Source: Cyclobacteriaceae bacterium
Lineage (GTDB): Bacteria > Bacteroidota > Bacteroidia > Cytophagales > Cyclobacteriaceae
DNA length: 6,946 nucleotides
Reading direction: 5' to 3'
Assembly: GCA_029882675.1 (NCBI GenBank)
Contig: JAOUKJ010000215.1
Coordinates: 1-6,946, forward strand
The notes beneath the pieces are model-generated. The model searched no databases and was not told where the DNA came from. It worked only from the letters and a program-made list of their open reading frames with translations. Position 1 is the stretch's first letter. Each line of letters opens with the position of its first letter. Shown here piece after piece: positions 6,383 through 6,946 of the stretch. Made by a program: the position numbers and the translations under genes.

Positions 6383-6946
6383 TCACATTAAGGATCTCAG
6401 GTAACTGACTGTTTTTTCCACCTCATTCTCTTCCAGTCCATGCATTACGACCGGACCCTCAAAACCGATTTCCTTCAGCTTATTTACAAAAAAATCAAAG
6501 TCTATATCCCCCCGACCGGCGGGTCTGAAAGCCCCATCCAAACTGCGGTCTTTGGCGTGGGCCATGGCAATATCCTTGTGAAGTAATTCCAATGCTTCTT
6601 CCATCAATTGATTGATATAGGTGGTATCATCCGCATTTTCAAAGAGGTTGGCCGGGTCGATGATGATTTTCAACCGGTCACTTTTCATTTCATCCAATAG
6701 CTTCCTGGCCAGACCGGCATTTCTGATCACATTGCTCTCTTCGGGTTCCACGCCAAGGATTACATCATATTGATCTGCAATGAGCAGTGCCCTTTCCAGT
6801 GTGATTAATAAATCATGCCCAGCCTCCGGCAACGCATTGTCCGGGTGCCATTTCCATTTGTTGTCCGGATTGCGGGTGCCGGTACATATTGAAAGGAAGT
6901 TAGTGCCCAGCGCCCGTGCAGTTTTGGCCAACGTTTCCAATGATTT
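6383..6946 (-). CDS. Xylose-isomerase-like TIM-barrel sugar isomerase/epimerase, 5' end outside window
   Basis: The C-terminal 187 residues of a protein of the AP-endonuclease-2/xylose-isomerase-like TIM-barrel superfamily; complete members are usually 250-300 residues. The frame is open to the window end, so the apparent TTG near 6940 is internal. Seen (numbering from the window edge): GVEPEE with the metal-ligand Glu at about 67, IIIDPANLF with Asp about 97, MAHAKD with His about 130 and Asp about 133, GRGDIDF about 144-150, and a closing VVMHGLEEN with Glu about 172. This E-D-H-E set matches the divalent-metal site of the family. Proteins of this type isomerise or epimerise sugars, sugar phosphates, inosose or hydroxypyruvate; the substrate cannot be chosen from this fragment. 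It converges on the PorP-like gene with 16 bp between the stop codons. Confidence 0.9.
   Translation of the reverse strand, partial: KSLETLAKTARALGTNFLSICTGTRNPDNKWKWHPDNALPEAGHDLLITLERALLIADQYDVILGVEPEESNVIRNAGLARKLLDEMKSDRLKIIIDPANLFENADDTTYINQLMEEALELLHKDIAMAHAKDRSLDGAFRPAGRGDIDFDFFVNKLKEIGFEGPVVMHGLEENEVEKTVSYLRSLM

Overview
The window most likely comes from a Bacteroidota bacterium, probably of the Cytophagales/Chitinophagales type. Three things support this: a PorP/SprF-family outer-membrane protein (known only with type IX secretion and gliding systems), promoter -7 boxes of the Bacteroidota form TAnnTTTG with no clear Shine-Dalgarno sequences, and a PadR regulator translationally coupled to a very long ATPase-less MacB/FtsX-type permease with an N-terminal prefix domain. 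It holds six recognisable genes, two of them cut by the window edges, and one gene remnant.

Layout. 1-933 (+) is the 3' part of a beta-lactamase-fold serine hydrolase. It converges, across about 147 bp, on a minus-strand cluster that reads right to left: PadR regulator (4959-4621), then the 888-residue permease (4624-1958; ATGA start/stop overlap), then, after 52 bp, an exported alpha/beta-hydrolase (1905-1081). The short permease gap and the lack of a convincing hydrolase promoter suggest a single transcript from the PadR promoter near 5000, but only the PadR-permease coupling is directly visible.

The 4960-5403 intergenic stretch between PadR (-) and PorP (+) is not empty. On the minus strand it carries the last 60 or so codons of a second FtsX-type permease (5318-5109), with no gene body upstream. 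It is therefore a decayed or deleted paralogue, immediately upstream of the surviving PadR-permease pair. The same stretch holds a TAnnTTTG box for each divergent gene, a repeated element (ATTATGATAT, copies exactly 300 bp apart) and an imperfect palindrome.

5404-6366 (+) is a PorP/SprF-like protein, without its usual large adhesin or gliding-protein neighbour. It converges with only 16 bp of separation on 6946-6383 (-), the C-terminal three quarters or so of a xylose-isomerase-like TIM-barrel sugar isomerase/epimerase.

No RNA genes, CRISPR arrays, insertion sequences or origins were seen. The most interesting content is the permease remnant and the regulatory architecture around it. I see no evidence for a wholly new system.
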